DNA from: Paracentrotus lividus
Lineage: Eukaryota > Echinodermata > Echinoidea > Camarodonta > Echinidae
Direction: 5' to 3'
Length of the DNA stretch: 64,000 nt
Assembly: GCA_940671915.1 (NCBI GenBank)
Contig: CALNVZ010003435.1
Coordinates: 3,782,411-3,846,410, forward strand
Both the position numbers and the translations under genes were made by a program. The notes beneath the pieces were generated by a model that worked only from the letters and a program-made list of their open reading frames with translations, was not told the origin of the DNA and did no database searches. The stretch's first letter is position 1. Every line of letters starts with the position of its first letter. Below, piece after piece: positions 25,000 to 37,380 of the stretch.

Positions 25000-25400
25000 A
25001 TGAAGAAGAGACGGACAGGAACTGGGAACGTGCGCTGCTGCGCCGGCCGGGGGCCATCCTTCCAAAGACACGTGTATTTGAGCGGGGTTAGTTCGATTTA
25101 AGCGCGTTTTCTAGACACATTTGGAAAGAAGGAAAATGGTATTGTATTTTGAACATGCATTAGGTTTCGTCGGCCCGGTGTCTTGGACACGTCAGGAAAG
25201 AATAGAAAATCGAAGTTTTGGCTGTTTCGGTCTGGGTCCGGAAGAAGGCAAAATATTGTCAAATGTCCCTTTTCCTCTTCTCTTCTATTTTCGTCACCCA
25301 GCTCGGCTTTCAAACTCGCCCTCAGATTGCCGGCGAGGCGAGGTCTCGGACGCCGAATCTATCCCGAGAACAAAGAAAGCGTTCGCTCGGCTTGTTTAGC
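25000..25400. promoter_or_regulatory. GC-richer island with CpG clusters
   Basis: Within AT-rich surroundings, 25025-25060 (GCGCTGCTGCGCCGGCC) and 25325-25390 (GGCGAGGCGAGGTCTCGGACG) are rich in CpG. Several overlapping frames cross it (25098-25313 minus; 25121-25527 plus in three frames), which is typical of a composition effect. It could be a promoter, an enhancer or a short exon. Nothing identifies a gene or a TATA box. Confidence 0.25.
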
Positions 25401-26349
25401 GACATTGTTTGCAGTCAAATTCCAGTTCAAACAATATGTTACCAATGGGAACAAAATTTCGAGGTTGTTATTTTTCCTTCTCTTATTCAGATCCAGTTAT
25501 ATTAGGTTTCGTGTCAGGCACAGCTAACGCCGTTCATAGTGTGATGGACTATGCATCGTGAAACAAAATACGACATGACAATGCTTAGTAACTCGGTCAA
25601 ATGAGCATAAATTAAAGAAATGAACAAACTGGAAAGCTGATCTTAACTCACACATGCATGCCTCTACAGTCACTGTAAATAATCGATAACATTTGTAGGT
25701 TGACCGTCTGTCTGTAATCAAAATGAAAAGGCAATTTACATTCGTATACTAAATTCGTACACAGGAAATAAATAATTTTGAAATATAACATTTCATTCAG
25801 TGGCAATATATTTTCTGAATATAAAAAGTGTCTATTCTAATTCAAGTCAGAATCTTAAATGATGTTAATTGGAGGTACATTTAGACATGTATATGTTTTC
25901 TATCATATTCATGGTTACTCTAATTATAAAAATAATGTTGTAAGTAGCCAATAGATATTTACATTATTCTAATAATTATGATTATACTTAAGAAGCAATT
26001 GAAACGATACATTACATGTCTTTAAATAGACTATCATGCGTTAAACAAGTTGGTCAGCAAAACGTAATCATGTAAATGTTAATAAAATATTGTTAAAAAA
26101 CGTAAACATGGCCATGTATTATGTTTCAACATGCATCCCCGTCACCCGTGCAAAAGTGATATTTTTTTATTCGTCGATATAATCATGATAATTATGATAA
26201 AAGTCTGCATTTGCAAAGCTCGCTCCCATTGCCTATCAAATTTCTCAAAGAAAAGCAACATCTAGAAGGTGATGGAATTAAACATGTAAAACATATTCTT
26301 TTGGCATTTTGCATCAATCACGAAATCTTTCAAGTCGTTGTATCTAAAC
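25401..26349. other. Non-coding AT-rich stretch
   Basis: No gene, RNA or repeat recognised. Confidence 0.5.
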
Positions 26350-26590
26350 ACTTCACCGATTCGCACTTATCATATTGGCGTTAAGTACGGCGAGAGGTTG
26401 GCGGGTGGGTGACGAGGGGGTCGAAATCGGCTGATCTGTACCCCGCTGCGCCCGGCACGTATTATGACAAGAGAATAATACTTGTTAAGAGGGTAAGAGT
26501 GGATAAGACTTGTCATAATTTGTCATCAGGCTTTGTAAAGTGGGATCAAAGAGATTAGAAAACAACCCCCTGCTGATGTTAAACATATCT
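26350..26590. promoter_or_regulatory. Candidate regulatory module
   Basis: A GC-richer block contains a TCF/LEF-like GATCAAAG (around 26547) followed by an Otx/homeodomain-like GATTAG. It also holds repeated TTGTCAT units (near 26508 and 26520), a second half TGTTAAGAGGG and several GATAA-type sites. The sharp contrast with its neighbours and the motif density suggest a conserved non-coding element. The evidence is indirect. Confidence 0.2.
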
Positions 26591-26853
26591 GACTCTCGCC
26601 TCTATTGGATGTTGGTAAGTGGTAAACCGAGAAATAATTATTTATTTTGTTCGATTTTGGTAGAAACTATCCAAAGTACAAATACAAGAAATTGGAATAA
26701 GCCCATAGCGTGACGAAAACCAATGAAGGGAATTTTTTGCTTTCACATGTTACAATTTAATTGGCATAATAAAATCTACACAATCAGACAATAAAATATC
26801 TATAATAAACATGCAGTTCGCATAATTACACAAAACATAATCATCAGGATGAT

Positions 26854-26880
26854 ATAGCTATAACAGTTTGTTATAGCTAT
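26854..26880. repeat. Perfect 11-bp hairpin
   Basis: The arms ATAGCTATAAC and GTTATAGCTAT are exact complements around a five-base AGTTT loop. Each arm contains the palindrome ATAGCTAT. Confidence 0.85.
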
Positions 26881-26928
26881 TTTTCTCCACTTTTAATTTA
26901 CAAAATGTTACATGAGCTTTTTAAGGAA

Positions 26929-26968
26929 ATAATAATAATAATAATAATAGTAATAATAACAATAATAA
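26929..26968. repeat. (AAT)n microsatellite
   Basis: About a dozen AAT units with occasional AGT and AAC interruptions. It lies directly upstream of the dispersed repeat at 26969-27150. Confidence 0.85.
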
Positions 26969-27150
26969 TAGTTACATTTATATATAAAGCGCTTAATACA
27001 TATATCCACATTGGTGTTTCTAAGCGCTTATAGTGTTAACTAATTATTACCCGGCTTAGCTAGGATACCCCGAAAGGTGCTCACAGCATTCAAGGAATTG
27101 CTTCCTACCGGTACCCATTCACCTCACTTGGGTCAAGTACGGCAAATGAA
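26969..27150 (+). repeat. Dispersed repeat of the AAGCGC / TACCCATTCACC type
   Basis: The segment has TTTATATATAAAGCGCTTAATAC, then TAAGCGCTTATAG, then a cysteine-like TACCGGTACCCATTCACC and ACTTGGGTCAAGTACGGC. Segments of this layout beside ATT/AAT microsatellites are common dispersed repeats in marine invertebrate genomes as I recall them. The paired AGCGCTT blocks (near 26989 and 27023) are self-complementary. The class (SINE tail, MITE or other) is not settled. Confidence 0.4.
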
Positions 27151-29258
27151 AATAATTATCATGATTATTAATTAAATAATTTAGATAATGATGTTTCTCA
27201 TAGTAGTTCCAATGACACATAATCATGATAATGTTTTATACATTACCCATGTGAGACTGCAGCTTGAAGAGTGAGTACATTATTTCATTTCTTTAGATGG
27301 TATATGCATTTGGGAGATTTTTTTTTTGTGTGTAAAAAAATAAAGAAGAAAAAAATAAATATAAAGGTGCTCGCCTTTGGAGAATTGGTTAGTAATTATA
27401 ATTATGCAAATAAAAAAAAAATGGAATTTACGTTCCTAGAGGAACAATGTCATTGAACAATGATAACGAACACATTATATTTATAGCCAAAATCTAGGGT
27501 ATAACACGTATGGAAATCATCTTGACATTGGAGGAGGGGGGGGGGGTTCCACCTGCCAATAAGCTAGTCAAATTATATTTGTTATTTTTTAATAATGCCC
27601 CTCCCCTAAAACAATTTTTATTTTAATTTTCACTTTGACATTGCCAATGAGCCTGTGTTGCATGATGTCTTTTGCAGTAGCAGCTAAAATATGCCCAAGT
27701 GCAACTTAGATCATAATGGTAAGTAACAAACACTAAGACATTTATTTTTCTCTATTTCAGGTGGATTCTGAGGGTGGGACGGGGGGGTCGTAGCCCAGTA
27801 AAGGAATGTTGTACGAAGGGGGATTGAACCTGTAGGTGTCCGGTGATCTAGAAAGACAGAAAAGAAAACGATATAGAGGATGAAGCTAGCCTTAATTGCC
27901 AGCTCACATCTATCACCGAACTCACACATGGAACCTTTACCTGTAAATTGATTCTTAGCCCATGGATGAAAGAACCCTACCGCAAAATACCCACCACTAC
28001 CATATCATACCCCAAAGGGGACCTGGCAATGCAGAGGTTAAAAATGGGGGTTATTTTCTTATTTTTCTCTGTCTGTGTCCCTCTTTCACTAAATTCTAGT
28101 CTAGTTTATGTTGTTTTTAGAACAATTATGTTTGGGTTGTGAAGTGTATATGGGTGAAAAGCTATTGTACTTGTGTGATGGTGCAACGCATAGTCACTTG
28201 TACTTTTGGAATCTGTAATCGTGAAAAAGAGAACAGATATGCGTGTAAAGGAAGACTGAATCGGCTCATAGTTTTCAATATCAATGCTATTTCGATGATT
28301 TCTTTACCTTCCCCTGAAAAAAAAAGTAAAAGAAGAAAAAAAAAAAAAGCATTGATGAATTAACCGAACACAAAAGGAGGAGCCTTTAAATTGAAGAGCA
28401 TTTAAATCAGTGCAAGTCACGAAAACTGACAGCAATCTGAATGGAAAATAATCATGGCACACCCCACTTGCTGATGTGTGGTAGAAGACGCTCTAAAATA
28501 GTTACAAGAAACAATAAACATGTAAAGTAGATAGCTAAGTAGGAAAGAAATAAAAACAAAACAAAACAAAGCAACAAATAAAACACAAAATGAAGGAAAA
28601 CAACATTGTGATCCATTTTTATCAACCCATGACTGAAACAACAAACTAACACAATAACTTCGCCCTCTTCGAAGAAAAATGAAGGAAATTTTAAAAGTTT
28701 AATTAATGTAGATATGAGAAAGAGTTGCGGAAAACTTGAGACCCAAAAGTACAACGTTAATGTAGAAATATATACCCCAGCTAAATTTTTGCCACATCTA
28801 AGGCACTGGTAATCACAATGTTGGAAGCGTCTGTACAACGCGTGACGTCATAAATTTGAATAAGACCCCCAACCTCAAATCTAGTCAAGTCATATCAAAT
28901 CCTATCAAGTCAATATCAAAGTCATGCTCCTCTTATTTCATCTAGCTTTGCATTTTAACTTCCTGATAAAGCTCACTCCGCGACCTTACATTGTCCCTAG
29001 TACAGTTAGCTAGTTTATGCCTCTCAAATTTGCATTTACGCGACAAAATAATTTCATTTGACTTCGTCATGAGTAATTGCGCGCTATGTGCAAGAGAATT
29101 TGATTGTGGGAACAAAATGGCGCATGGTGCAGACGAAATCAGAGGCTTTAGGCTCACTCCAGGATCACTCTACAATAGTATTCATGTTGCCATGGGGGTT
29201 GGTTGAGTTAGCACGACGCACAGCCCTACGACTTAACAATGCTTGTAGTTATCTGGTC
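27151..29258. other. Non-coding, G-rich patches, no gene supported
   Basis: A G run at 27534-27547 and GGGTGGGACGGGGGGG near 27771-27788 mark G-rich dispersed patches. The frame 28452-28838 (minus, 128 codons) is hydrophobic and Phe/Leu-rich with no known domain. The frames 28942-29157 and 28991-29206 lie on opposite strands of one segment. A-rich runs occur near 28317-28350. Confidence 0.45.
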
Positions 29259-29276
29259 TTACCTTGATTTCTATAG

Positions 29277-29384
29277 GTGGGACCCTTGGAGTGGCTAGTT
29301 CCTACCATGCATCGTGCAGGCGACACCATTATGGCGCCATTTTTGGACGACTTGCAGAAGTGTATCACAACATGCGCTTATTGA
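29277..29384 (+). CDS. Possible short terminal exon
   Basis: A good acceptor (TTACCTTGATTTCTATAG, ending 29276) precedes a 35-codon open segment that starts GTG GGA CCC and stops at TGA 29382-29384. The product contains HRAGDTIMAPFLDDLQKC, which has a protein-like composition. A different frame through the same acceptor stays open to 29611 with no recognised domain. Two competing frames and the absence of an upstream donor make either call weak. The function is unknown. Confidence 0.15.
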   Translation: MGPLEWLVPTMHRAGDTIMAPFLDDLQKCITTCAY

Positions 29385-31879
29385 ATCCGGGATCAGACAT
29401 ATCACCAGATGTGCTCCTATCAGCTGATTTGTACCCCAAACCTGAATCTTTTAATGTTAAACATGACTGGAAGACGGATATTTGCGACACATTTCTTTGG
29501 CCGAGACGCAGCGAGTCATCGAGTAGTTGGTGCAAAGTAGAACCCGGAGGGTCTGAAAAATTAAAATCCGCTTATACAAGACTTTCTTCTGAAAAGGTGG
29601 TTATTTCATAATGCATGCAGTAAAATACGATTGCTGTGAGGAGGATAAACAGCCAAATCTGCTATGAAGTCGCGCTGAATTATGCGAAGGCGAAGGGGGA
29701 AAGAGAGAAAAAAAATGAGATGGGGGTATAAGAAAAGACAGTGGCGGGAAAAAATGAAAGCTGCAAAAACAATCATCGACATGACATAGTCGGGGAGTGA
29801 GTAACAAATGTAAATTGGCGAGGCAAGTTGGCTTAGCGTTGGAGGTGAATGTGTTTAGCCTAGCGTATACTTACAATAATACTCTATCCATAGGCTTCTT
29901 CTCTTCCTCCCTCTCTCATTCTCCATCTTAGATGCTGTCTTCATGTCTCTAATGTTGTTACCATACCGACTAGCAGTGTTTCTCTTGTATTACGCCGCCA
30001 GGCTCACCCAAACACTTCCCCATAATACACTGTCAAGACACGAATGAATGAATGAAATGAAAAGAGAAAATTATGTGTGAAGATGTTGGATATAGAATGT
30101 AGAATGAGAGTTGTGGAAGCTCTCTACTGCTTCCAACGGGAGCTAGAAAATTGTCAGGGGTCGACTAGGGGGAGAAAAAAACACCAAGGTTTACACATAA
30201 AACAAACGGAGCGTTGGTTAAATAAACGCCGACCGAGGCCCGGCAATATTATTTCTGAAACGTCAATATTCGACGATCTGTTTTGTGAAGAAGCACTGGG
30301 CCATCTTTGAACAACATTGTCAGGTCATGTAAGACATGCTATCGAATGAGTCAGGGGGATACCCAACCGATATTATTATTATTATCCTTGTGACGTCACA
30401 TATAGGTCTATTAATGTATTAACCATGCATGGTGCATGCAATGACGTTTTGATTTTGCCACGACATGTATATAGGCCGATAGCAATAATACCGTGATAAG
30501 ACTTCATTGTCACGATTGTATTGTAGCATTGAAGGTCATGCTGAATACTTGTCACACAATGGCATTTTGAAAATACTTGTCATGGAAGCTATTTTTAATA
30601 ATATCCCAAGGAGCTTGTGGTCTTGGAATAAAAATCGTTTTTAAATATTGGAATACTGAAAATCAGCATTGCACACGGGCAGTTTAATGAGTATAGGGCT
30701 ACACTTAATACACGCGGTCAGACAAAAAGGTGGTCCAACTGCTAGTGCTTTTTCATTCCAAACTTCCATAGATATAATCATTATGATCATAGTGTTCTGG
30801 TATAGATTTGTGTCTCTGCTTGTTACTGACATGAATTGCTTCTATAAGGTTTGTCTGCAAATTAAAACAAATGAGGTTGTCGATCACTCGATTTATTAGA
30901 CACATGTCGCAGATCCACGAGTTCGGCAACTAAAAAGTATACCCGGTTTTACGTCCGTTTTAACAGGTTTACGTCCGTTTTACACAATACCGAAATCGTT
31001 AATTGACTGTTTGTTTTCAATGCTAATAATTTGGTACTTTTCTCCAAATTTTGCAAGTAATCTATAAAAAAAAAAAAAAAAGCTAAAAAGTGTACGCATA
31101 GCCAGAAATCTTATACCATCAGAACAGGTTAAGGACTGATCGACATACTCCTCACTTCATGCTAGTTTTTCCCCATGCCCGTTATTATTCAATCCCAGGT
31201 TATTAACCTATTCTGAGCAAATGAAGACGTGGACGCTAGAGAAAATGAGATACATGGAAAGAGATAGAGAGAAAAAAGGGAAAAGAGACAGGCGGAATAT
31301 GTACGAGAGAAAATAGGCCGAGCAGAAGTAACCAAATTGTCACACTGTCCGTTGATCAGCTCAAAAGACGCAGAAAACACAACACTACTATTATTTGTAA
31401 TTGTTTAGGCGGGAAATTGTACCAAGTTGTTACCCTCCTTCTGATATTTGGACCTATTCCCCATAACCTTTCTTATTTATTAAAAAAGAAAAAAAGAAAA
31501 AAGAAATCATTAATGAATCTCAAAAAAGACAGATTTACAAAATGATTATACAATATGTCAGGTAGATTCAAGAACTTTTCCCCCCAAAAAGAAAAAGATA
31601 TTCTAAAGGGAAGTATTGGGTATTTTGTTTCCCGTTTTTATTTTATTTTTTAAAAATTATACTTCTATTAATATGGGCTCCCCCACAAAGAACCAAAAAG
31701 TCCTCGAGTATCTGATTATTGCGTAATTGGTCTTGTTATGTGTGTTATGTAAACACAAGACTTAAAAAGCAACAACAAAAAATACGTTACAAGTCCTCGG
31801 TTGTACGGTTATTCACCATTAATGTACATGTGTGAATATGTGTGCGTGTGCATGTGAGGAAGGGTGTATGGTGTGGGTG
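29385..31879. other. Non-coding, one orphan frame at 30077-30310
   Basis: The 77-codon frame at 30077-30310 has a mixed, charged composition ending IFDDLFCEEALGHL, but I recognise no domain and no splice context. A short duplication of TTTTACGTCCGTTTTA occurs near 30948 and 30968. An A16 run lies at 31065-31081. Confidence 0.45.
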
Positions 31880-31970
31880 TGGGTGAGGGTGTGTGTGTGT
31901 GTGTGTGTGTGTGGGCTTGTGTGGATGTCCGTTGTATGTGTGCAAAGGAGGGTTTAATGTGTGGGTGTAT

Positions 31971-32006
<36 letters not shown>

Positions 32007-32015
32007 GTGTGTGTG
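31880..32015 (+). repeat. (GT)n tracts
   Basis: Two runs of alternating GT (about 31889-31914 and 31974-32003) sit inside GT-rich sequence. Alternating purine-pyrimidine DNA of this kind can adopt Z form. The His/Thr-rich minus-strand frames here are artefacts of this tract. Confidence 0.85.
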
Positions 32016-33189
32016 AGGGAGAGAAAGAGAGTAAGAGATAGATAAGGTTTGGGAGGGGAGAGAAAAGGGCATAATGAGAGATTGGTCTGGGGTTCTCGTC
32101 CTTATGGTAAACAATACTTAGCAGATAAAAAAAATCCAATAACCATGATAACGGGTGCTATCTTCTCCTACGTTGACGACATTCGTATACGAGAAGTACA
32201 AATCGAGGCACGTAGATGGAGAAAATAAGAATGAGGTGAGAGGACAGGCAACCAGGGTATTGAAGGGGAATTGACAAGTAGTAGTGGTAGCCAGGCTACA
32301 GCTAAACATCGCCATACCAAATCCCGTCCTCAAGTTCGATCAAGCATCACCATTTATTTTTCTTTCTCCAAGACGTGCCGCGGGCCCATCCTTTTCGAGC
32401 CCTCCATCGGATCGACAACAAGTCCAATTCATATCTTAAGACCTCGTCCTTTCCTCTTCATCCAAGTCGTTTTTTCTTCTTCGAAGAGACCTCCCTTCTT
32501 GACTTCCATTGGTTGCCAGTTTTGACTTTCGTCTATATCGTGCACTCTTAAAGTTGCATTCTCGTTTTCTTTCGTCAATACTCTTCGTTTTGTCTTGAAA
32601 TTCCTCCTTTTGAAAAATGTATTGTTTTGAACTATTATTTGACATAAAATTCTATTATATTCAGAAGGTGTTCCGTTTTCATAAGATGTAGTAAAAACAA
32701 CAAACTTGTGATATGATTCATCTTTCATTCCCTTCCCAAATTAAACAAAACAGCAGATACAACATGTACAATGTATTTTTGTTTACTAAACATAAACAGA
32801 CCTAATATAATTCATACATTTCATAAAACTGTGTGTTTCTTTAAACTTGATGCATCATTCAACGATCCCGAATTATTCGTCAATCTGGCGACAACAGCTT
32901 CCACTTTCCACAGAATCTGCAATTAAATGTGTAAAATCTGAATCTAAAATGCAATATCCCGGTAGAAAATCGAATAAAAAGTTATAGATTGTGACAGTGT
33001 GAAAAAGATTTAGAGGTGTTGGGGTATTCAGTATGGCTGCCAGGCACGATGTAATTCGGCCACACGGGTCAGGCATGACACGTAGCTTACACAATAATCT
33101 CGTGAAAGGGTGCATAATTGTGAAACTTGAATTCAATCAGTTTGAAAGACAAATAATGCAAAAGAGGTTTGGTAACATGGATATAGGGT
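32016..33189. other. Non-coding
   Basis: The overlapping frames 32271-32525 (plus) and 32429-32728 and 32436-32645 (minus) share one segment and show no domain. They are not called as genes. Confidence 0.45.
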
Positions 33190-33211
33190 AGAGAGAGGGG
33201 GAGAGAGATAT

Positions 33212-33255
<44 letters not shown>
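33190..33255 (+). repeat. (GA)/(GATA) microsatellite with G run
   Basis: GAGAGA units, then GATAGATA, then GAGAGA and a 13-G run that ends near 33255. Confidence 0.85.
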
Positions 33256-33256
<1 letters not shown>

Positions 33257-34821
33257 AAGAGAGAGTACCTAATATTATTTTAAGGGGATTTTCTTTTCTC
33301 TCAAAAGACAAATCCTCTATTAGAATGTCTTAAAAAACATTGCATTGCGTCACACAGAGATTATGTGGCTAAAGATATATAAGGTGTCTTTAAAACATCA
33401 AAGATCAAATCCATTTATTTAACATTTTATTCAAAACTTTATATTGTTATATGCATGTTCCTGAATACTTTAATTCCACCTTTAAGCATTTCAAGATTTC
33501 GACAAAAGAGAGAAAGAAGATGTGGGGAAATGGGAGCAAAGCACTACGAATGCAAAAAGACGACCTCAGAAGAAGAAAAAAAGGAAGCAAAGAGGAAAGG
33601 GTTGAAAGGCCCGAAGGATCTAACGACTTCCTGGCGTTCACGGTTGAGCTGGTCGCTGGTTTTCAGAGGATTGTTTGTAATGTTGGTCCAGGGCTTTTGC
33701 TGAAAGTTGGCTGTGGGGAAAGCAAAATATCTTCAGGGTGAGATTGAGCGAAGGCGAGTGAAAGAGATGTAAGAAAAGAGAGAGAAGTCCGGAGCTTTTT
33801 ATCATCAGCCGTAGCGAGGAGTGCCGGATCCGCCGAGTGCGCCCGGTCGGGCTTTCGTCATCAGCAACACCACCGCGCCACCGTTAACATGCACCATCAC
33901 CATCATCATCATCATCCTCCTCCTGACAAACTCCTCATCATCATCTTCAAAAGAGCGGTCCTTCACTTCATCTCTCTCTCTCCCCATCTCCCTCTCCTCC
34001 TCTATTTTCATCACCTCTCACACTTAGCGCAGCGCACGTCCGTTTGATGACGAAAATAGAAAAAAAAAATAACACCAAAGAAAAATTTGGGGGCATGGTT
34101 ATGAAGGAGTTGAGAATCATGACATAGCTCTTTCGGTGTGCTTTTATTGAAGCTTTGTTGCTTCCTTACAACCTGTTTTCTCTTTTCCTCTTCGAATTCA
34201 TACCCAGGAGCTCTTTTCTCTTTAATTTCCATCACCTACAAGTCCCCTAAATGGGAAGCAATCGGCACTCTGTCCTTTCCTCTCTCTTTAACCCTCTTGG
34301 TTTTGATGAAAAGGTGCGACTTTGCTTTTTTCGAAAGGCATTGACCCCAGACAGTGCAAGATGTGAACTCTGACCGCGGATCAGACACTGAAAACAATTA
34401 GAAATTATTAGATTTCTTTCCCAGCTGTGAGGAATATTGCTTTACATTTATTCGATTGTAGGCTTCTTCTCTCATATTTTGCTCGTTATAAACAATGGAC
34501 GTGCATTCATTAATTGGAGTAAGGGCCATTTGATATAAATCTTTACAAACGTGGTAAATCATTGATTGTTTAATGATTATTTAAATTTGTATTTGATACT
34601 TTACATGTTTATATATTTATTTCTGATCTTTATACAGGGTGGCACATTATCACCAATATAGGTGGTCTTCCATAATGCCCTGTTACGTTCAATGTGACTA
34701 AATGATAAAAATGGATTTGAAATTTATAGAACAATATAACTTTTAGTTGTTTATTTAACATAAATTGTCATGAAATATAATTTGTATGTATCTTGAAGAT
34801 GCATTCATGAAATTGAGTCCT
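33256..34821. other. Non-coding, includes (CAT)n and a small hairpin
   Basis: A CATCATCAT run lies at about 33894-33920. At 34635-34686, TACAGGGTGGCACATTA faces TAATGCCCTGTTA, which forms a weak inverted repeat. Frames near 33447-34235 are Ser- or Arg-rich by composition and lie on both strands. Confidence 0.45.
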
Positions 34822-35159
34822 CATCCCTTACAAAAATCCCCAATGGTATTCCAGTGGTACCCAATGGTATTCCAGTGGTACCCAATGGTATTCCAGTGGT
34901 GCCCAGTGGTATTTCATTGGTACCCAATGGTATTCCAGTGGTACCCAATGGTATTCCAGTGGTACCCAATGGTATTCCAGTGGTACCCAGTGGTATTTCA
35001 TTGGTACCCAATGGTATTCCAGTGGTACCCAATGGTATTCCAGTGGTACCCAATGGTATTCCAGTGGTACCCAATGGTATTCCAGTGGTACCCAATGGTA
35101 TTTCATTGGTATATCATTGATATACCATTTATACCATTGATACACTTTTGTAAGGGATG
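34822..35159. mobile_element. Inverted-repeat element hosting a minisatellite
   Basis: The outer 14 bp are perfect inverted repeats: CATCCCTTACAAAA at 34822-34835 and TTTTGTAAGGGATG at 35146-35159. Just inside, CAATGGTAT and ATACCATTG are again complementary. Nearly all of the space between them is a 21-bp tandem array. There is no transposase. The structure matches a MITE-like element whose core expanded as a tandem repeat. A possible AT dinucleotide duplication can be drawn if the TIR begins at CCCTTAC, but this is not certain. Confidence 0.7.
34840..35112 (+). repeat. 21-bp minisatellite, 13 units
   Basis: Thirteen units of exactly 21 bp start at 34840. The main unit begins CCAATGGTATTCC and ends AGTGGTAC. 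Units 4 (34903) and 8 (34987) are the same variant, CCAGTGG...TTTCATTGGTAC, so units 1-4 and 5-8 form an 84-bp higher-order repeat. Unit 13 (35092) also carries TTTCATTGG. Each unit is itself two similar halves (CCAATGGTATT and CCAGTGGTACC). Because 21 is a multiple of three and no stop occurs, both strands are open in several frames. Those frames (34786-35178 and three others) are not genes. Confidence 0.95.
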
Positions 35160-35361
35160 TAATGTTTCCAAAAAGTAAGTCTTTGTATAACCTTTATCGA
35201 TATCGACAATGGCGGTTTCATGCATGTCATAAATGATATCTGTTATAATTATCGAGCATATATTATATTGTAATTACTTTATTCTTGGAGAGATTGACGT
35301 TTATTGTCATGCTCATTTCTTTCCTTCTTTTTTAATAGCAAGCTCTTTCGTCACCGCTCCC

Positions 35362-35363
<2 letters not shown>

Positions 35364-35440
<77 letters not shown>
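35364..35440 (+). repeat. (CT)n microsatellite
   Basis: About 38 CT units with a single TTA interruption near 35401. Confidence 0.95.
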
Positions 35441-35445
<5 letters not shown>

Positions 35446-37017
35446 TTTCCATATATTCTTCCATCCGCCCTCCCCAACACTCCTATCCATTTTACCAGAT
35501 AGTTATGCAGGCCGCCTATATGGTGTGTGGCTCACTGTGTAATTCGCCCAACCGGGTTTCGTTACACTGGCGGCGGCAACATAAACAAAACATATCTGTC
35601 TTTAACGCCAAGCATCCATCATCGTAAACGCATATGTGGGACCGACATATTAGCGCACTTCCCCAAGTTGGCTCTTGGTGCGTATCGAATGAATCGAAAA
35701 TTATATTCTCACATATTTCCAAAGGGCGGTGGGGGAGGAATTGATAGATTTTTAGGTCGAGATCTAATGTCAGGTCTCTTTTTTGTTGTTGTTACTTTAA
35801 GAAATGTTTCGCACGTTGGGGATGCAAGGGATATGAAAGTGAAGGGAAAAGAGGCCAGCGTTAGGGAAAGAGTAGAATACTTTATAGTAGAAAGTTGTAA
35901 TTTAGGACGATTTTTTGAATGTGATAAAGTAGAGCACTGGGACAAAATGGGTTAGGCTGGAATTTTCAATGATATCAAATTTTCTTGAAAGGCACCGTCA
36001 AGGAATATGGCCCTGCCATTATTACAGCCATATAAATTTCTTTATGTTTGGGGTTGCAGATTCAAGTGTGCCTAAAATCTATATTTTCCTAAATATTTAA
36101 TATAATAGCCTTTATGCAAGTTTTGGAGTTAAAGAACTTGATTTTATATTGTTTATCAATATTAACAAAGCCAAAAGTGAGTAAAAATATAGACAATGTG
36201 TGTAATAGGAAAGGAAATAATATGAAAAAGTCTTTAACTAACCCCTTGCAGAATTTCAAGGTATCATGGAATAGATTATGGGCTAGATCATCCAATAAAA
36301 AAAGATATGTGAAATCTAATGAAAATAAAAGGATTTTTATTATCACATCAGAAATGAACAGTTAATTTTCCAAAAATGAAAGAGCAGTAGACGAATTTGA
36401 AGGAATAAGGGGATTTTCAATTAATGGAGCTCGAATGAAACCTCCCGTAACTCAATTTGCCTCGAATTCCCGCCAAATCTGATTGCTGGATTAAGGACGT
36501 TTAGGGCGCTCCACACCTGTCGTCTGCTCCGAGGTGACACCCCTGTCATACCCCACACCCATCCCTCACAGATTGGCGTCCGACAAATTAAGACCATTCG
36601 ATGTTTCGTTCGCATACTGTCGGATCAGGTCCCATTCATTACGATGTGACTGACGTCGATATAACGCACGTTTCATTCGTTTATTTAGCTCCCTATCTTT
36701 CTCCCGTGCATGGACTTACGAGAATTGGCGCGAATAATACTCGTTGATTCATCTGATACAGGAAGAGCTAGGATGAGATGCACAATGCGTGATGTAGTCC
36801 TTCTGGATCGCCACCAATCCCATTAGAGATGGTGGGTCTGACAGGACATGTGACGAGTCTTTCAACTTAATACCAACCTTTATCCTCAGACATGTCAGAA
36901 AAATGCACTGCCGCATCGTTTTTCGAGATTGGTGTTTGAATCTACAGAAAATGATCTCGACATTTCGTATCTGTAGTATGTACATTGACCCTTTCATTAA
37001 GTATGGCTCATCAACAT
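35441..37017. other. Non-coding, no gene supported
   Basis: The frame 35527-35955 (plus, 142 codons) is the longest here and overlaps an opposite-strand frame at 35709-35945. Neither shows a domain or splice context. Confidence 0.45.
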
Positions 37018-37059
37018 CATCACCATCATCATCATCATCGTCGTCGTCGTCGTCGTCAT
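37018..37059 (+). repeat. (CAT)/(CGT) microsatellite
   Basis: ATCATCATCATC units followed by GTCGTCGTC units. Read on the minus strand it gives poly-Asp, and on the plus strand poly-Ser. Confidence 0.9.
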
Positions 37060-37341
37060 TGAATGACAGAAGATATTGTGTCCGGAATTTAAGTGTAATC
37101 AGTGTCTTTCTCACCCTCTGCCACATATCTCTCTTTTGCGATATTTATAATTGTCCATTCTTGTATAGTGCATGGCCCTACCACATTATTTTTCACCATT
37201 TCAGATCCATTCTTCTCCGATTTGTTCCCGACAAGATGTTGGCCTTTGAGTGCAATGAAATGTTTGTGTCCTGTCTTTAGTCGGTCGGGTGCCGGTTGCT
37301 TCGGTGTGAATGAGGCATCTTACAATATATGGAATGTAGCA

Positions 37342-37363
37342 GCAAAAAAAAAAAAAAAAAAAA
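37342..37363 (+). repeat. A-run of about 21
   Basis: A poly(A) tract that lies 18 bp upstream of the tRNA-like tandem array. It may be a retroposon tail or simple sequence. Confidence 0.75.
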
Positions 37364-37380
37364 ACACGGTATAACGTGAT

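Noticed and set aside
31809..32139. His/Thr-rich minus-strand frames
   Set aside because: Direct translation of (GT)n repeats.
34786..35178. 130-codon frame and three overlapping frames on both strands
   Set aside because: They are read-throughs of the 21-bp minisatellite; a repeat length divisible by three with no stop keeps several frames open.
35527..35955. 142-codon plus-strand frame
   Set aside because: No domain; the opposite strand is open over part of it and the composition changes along its length.
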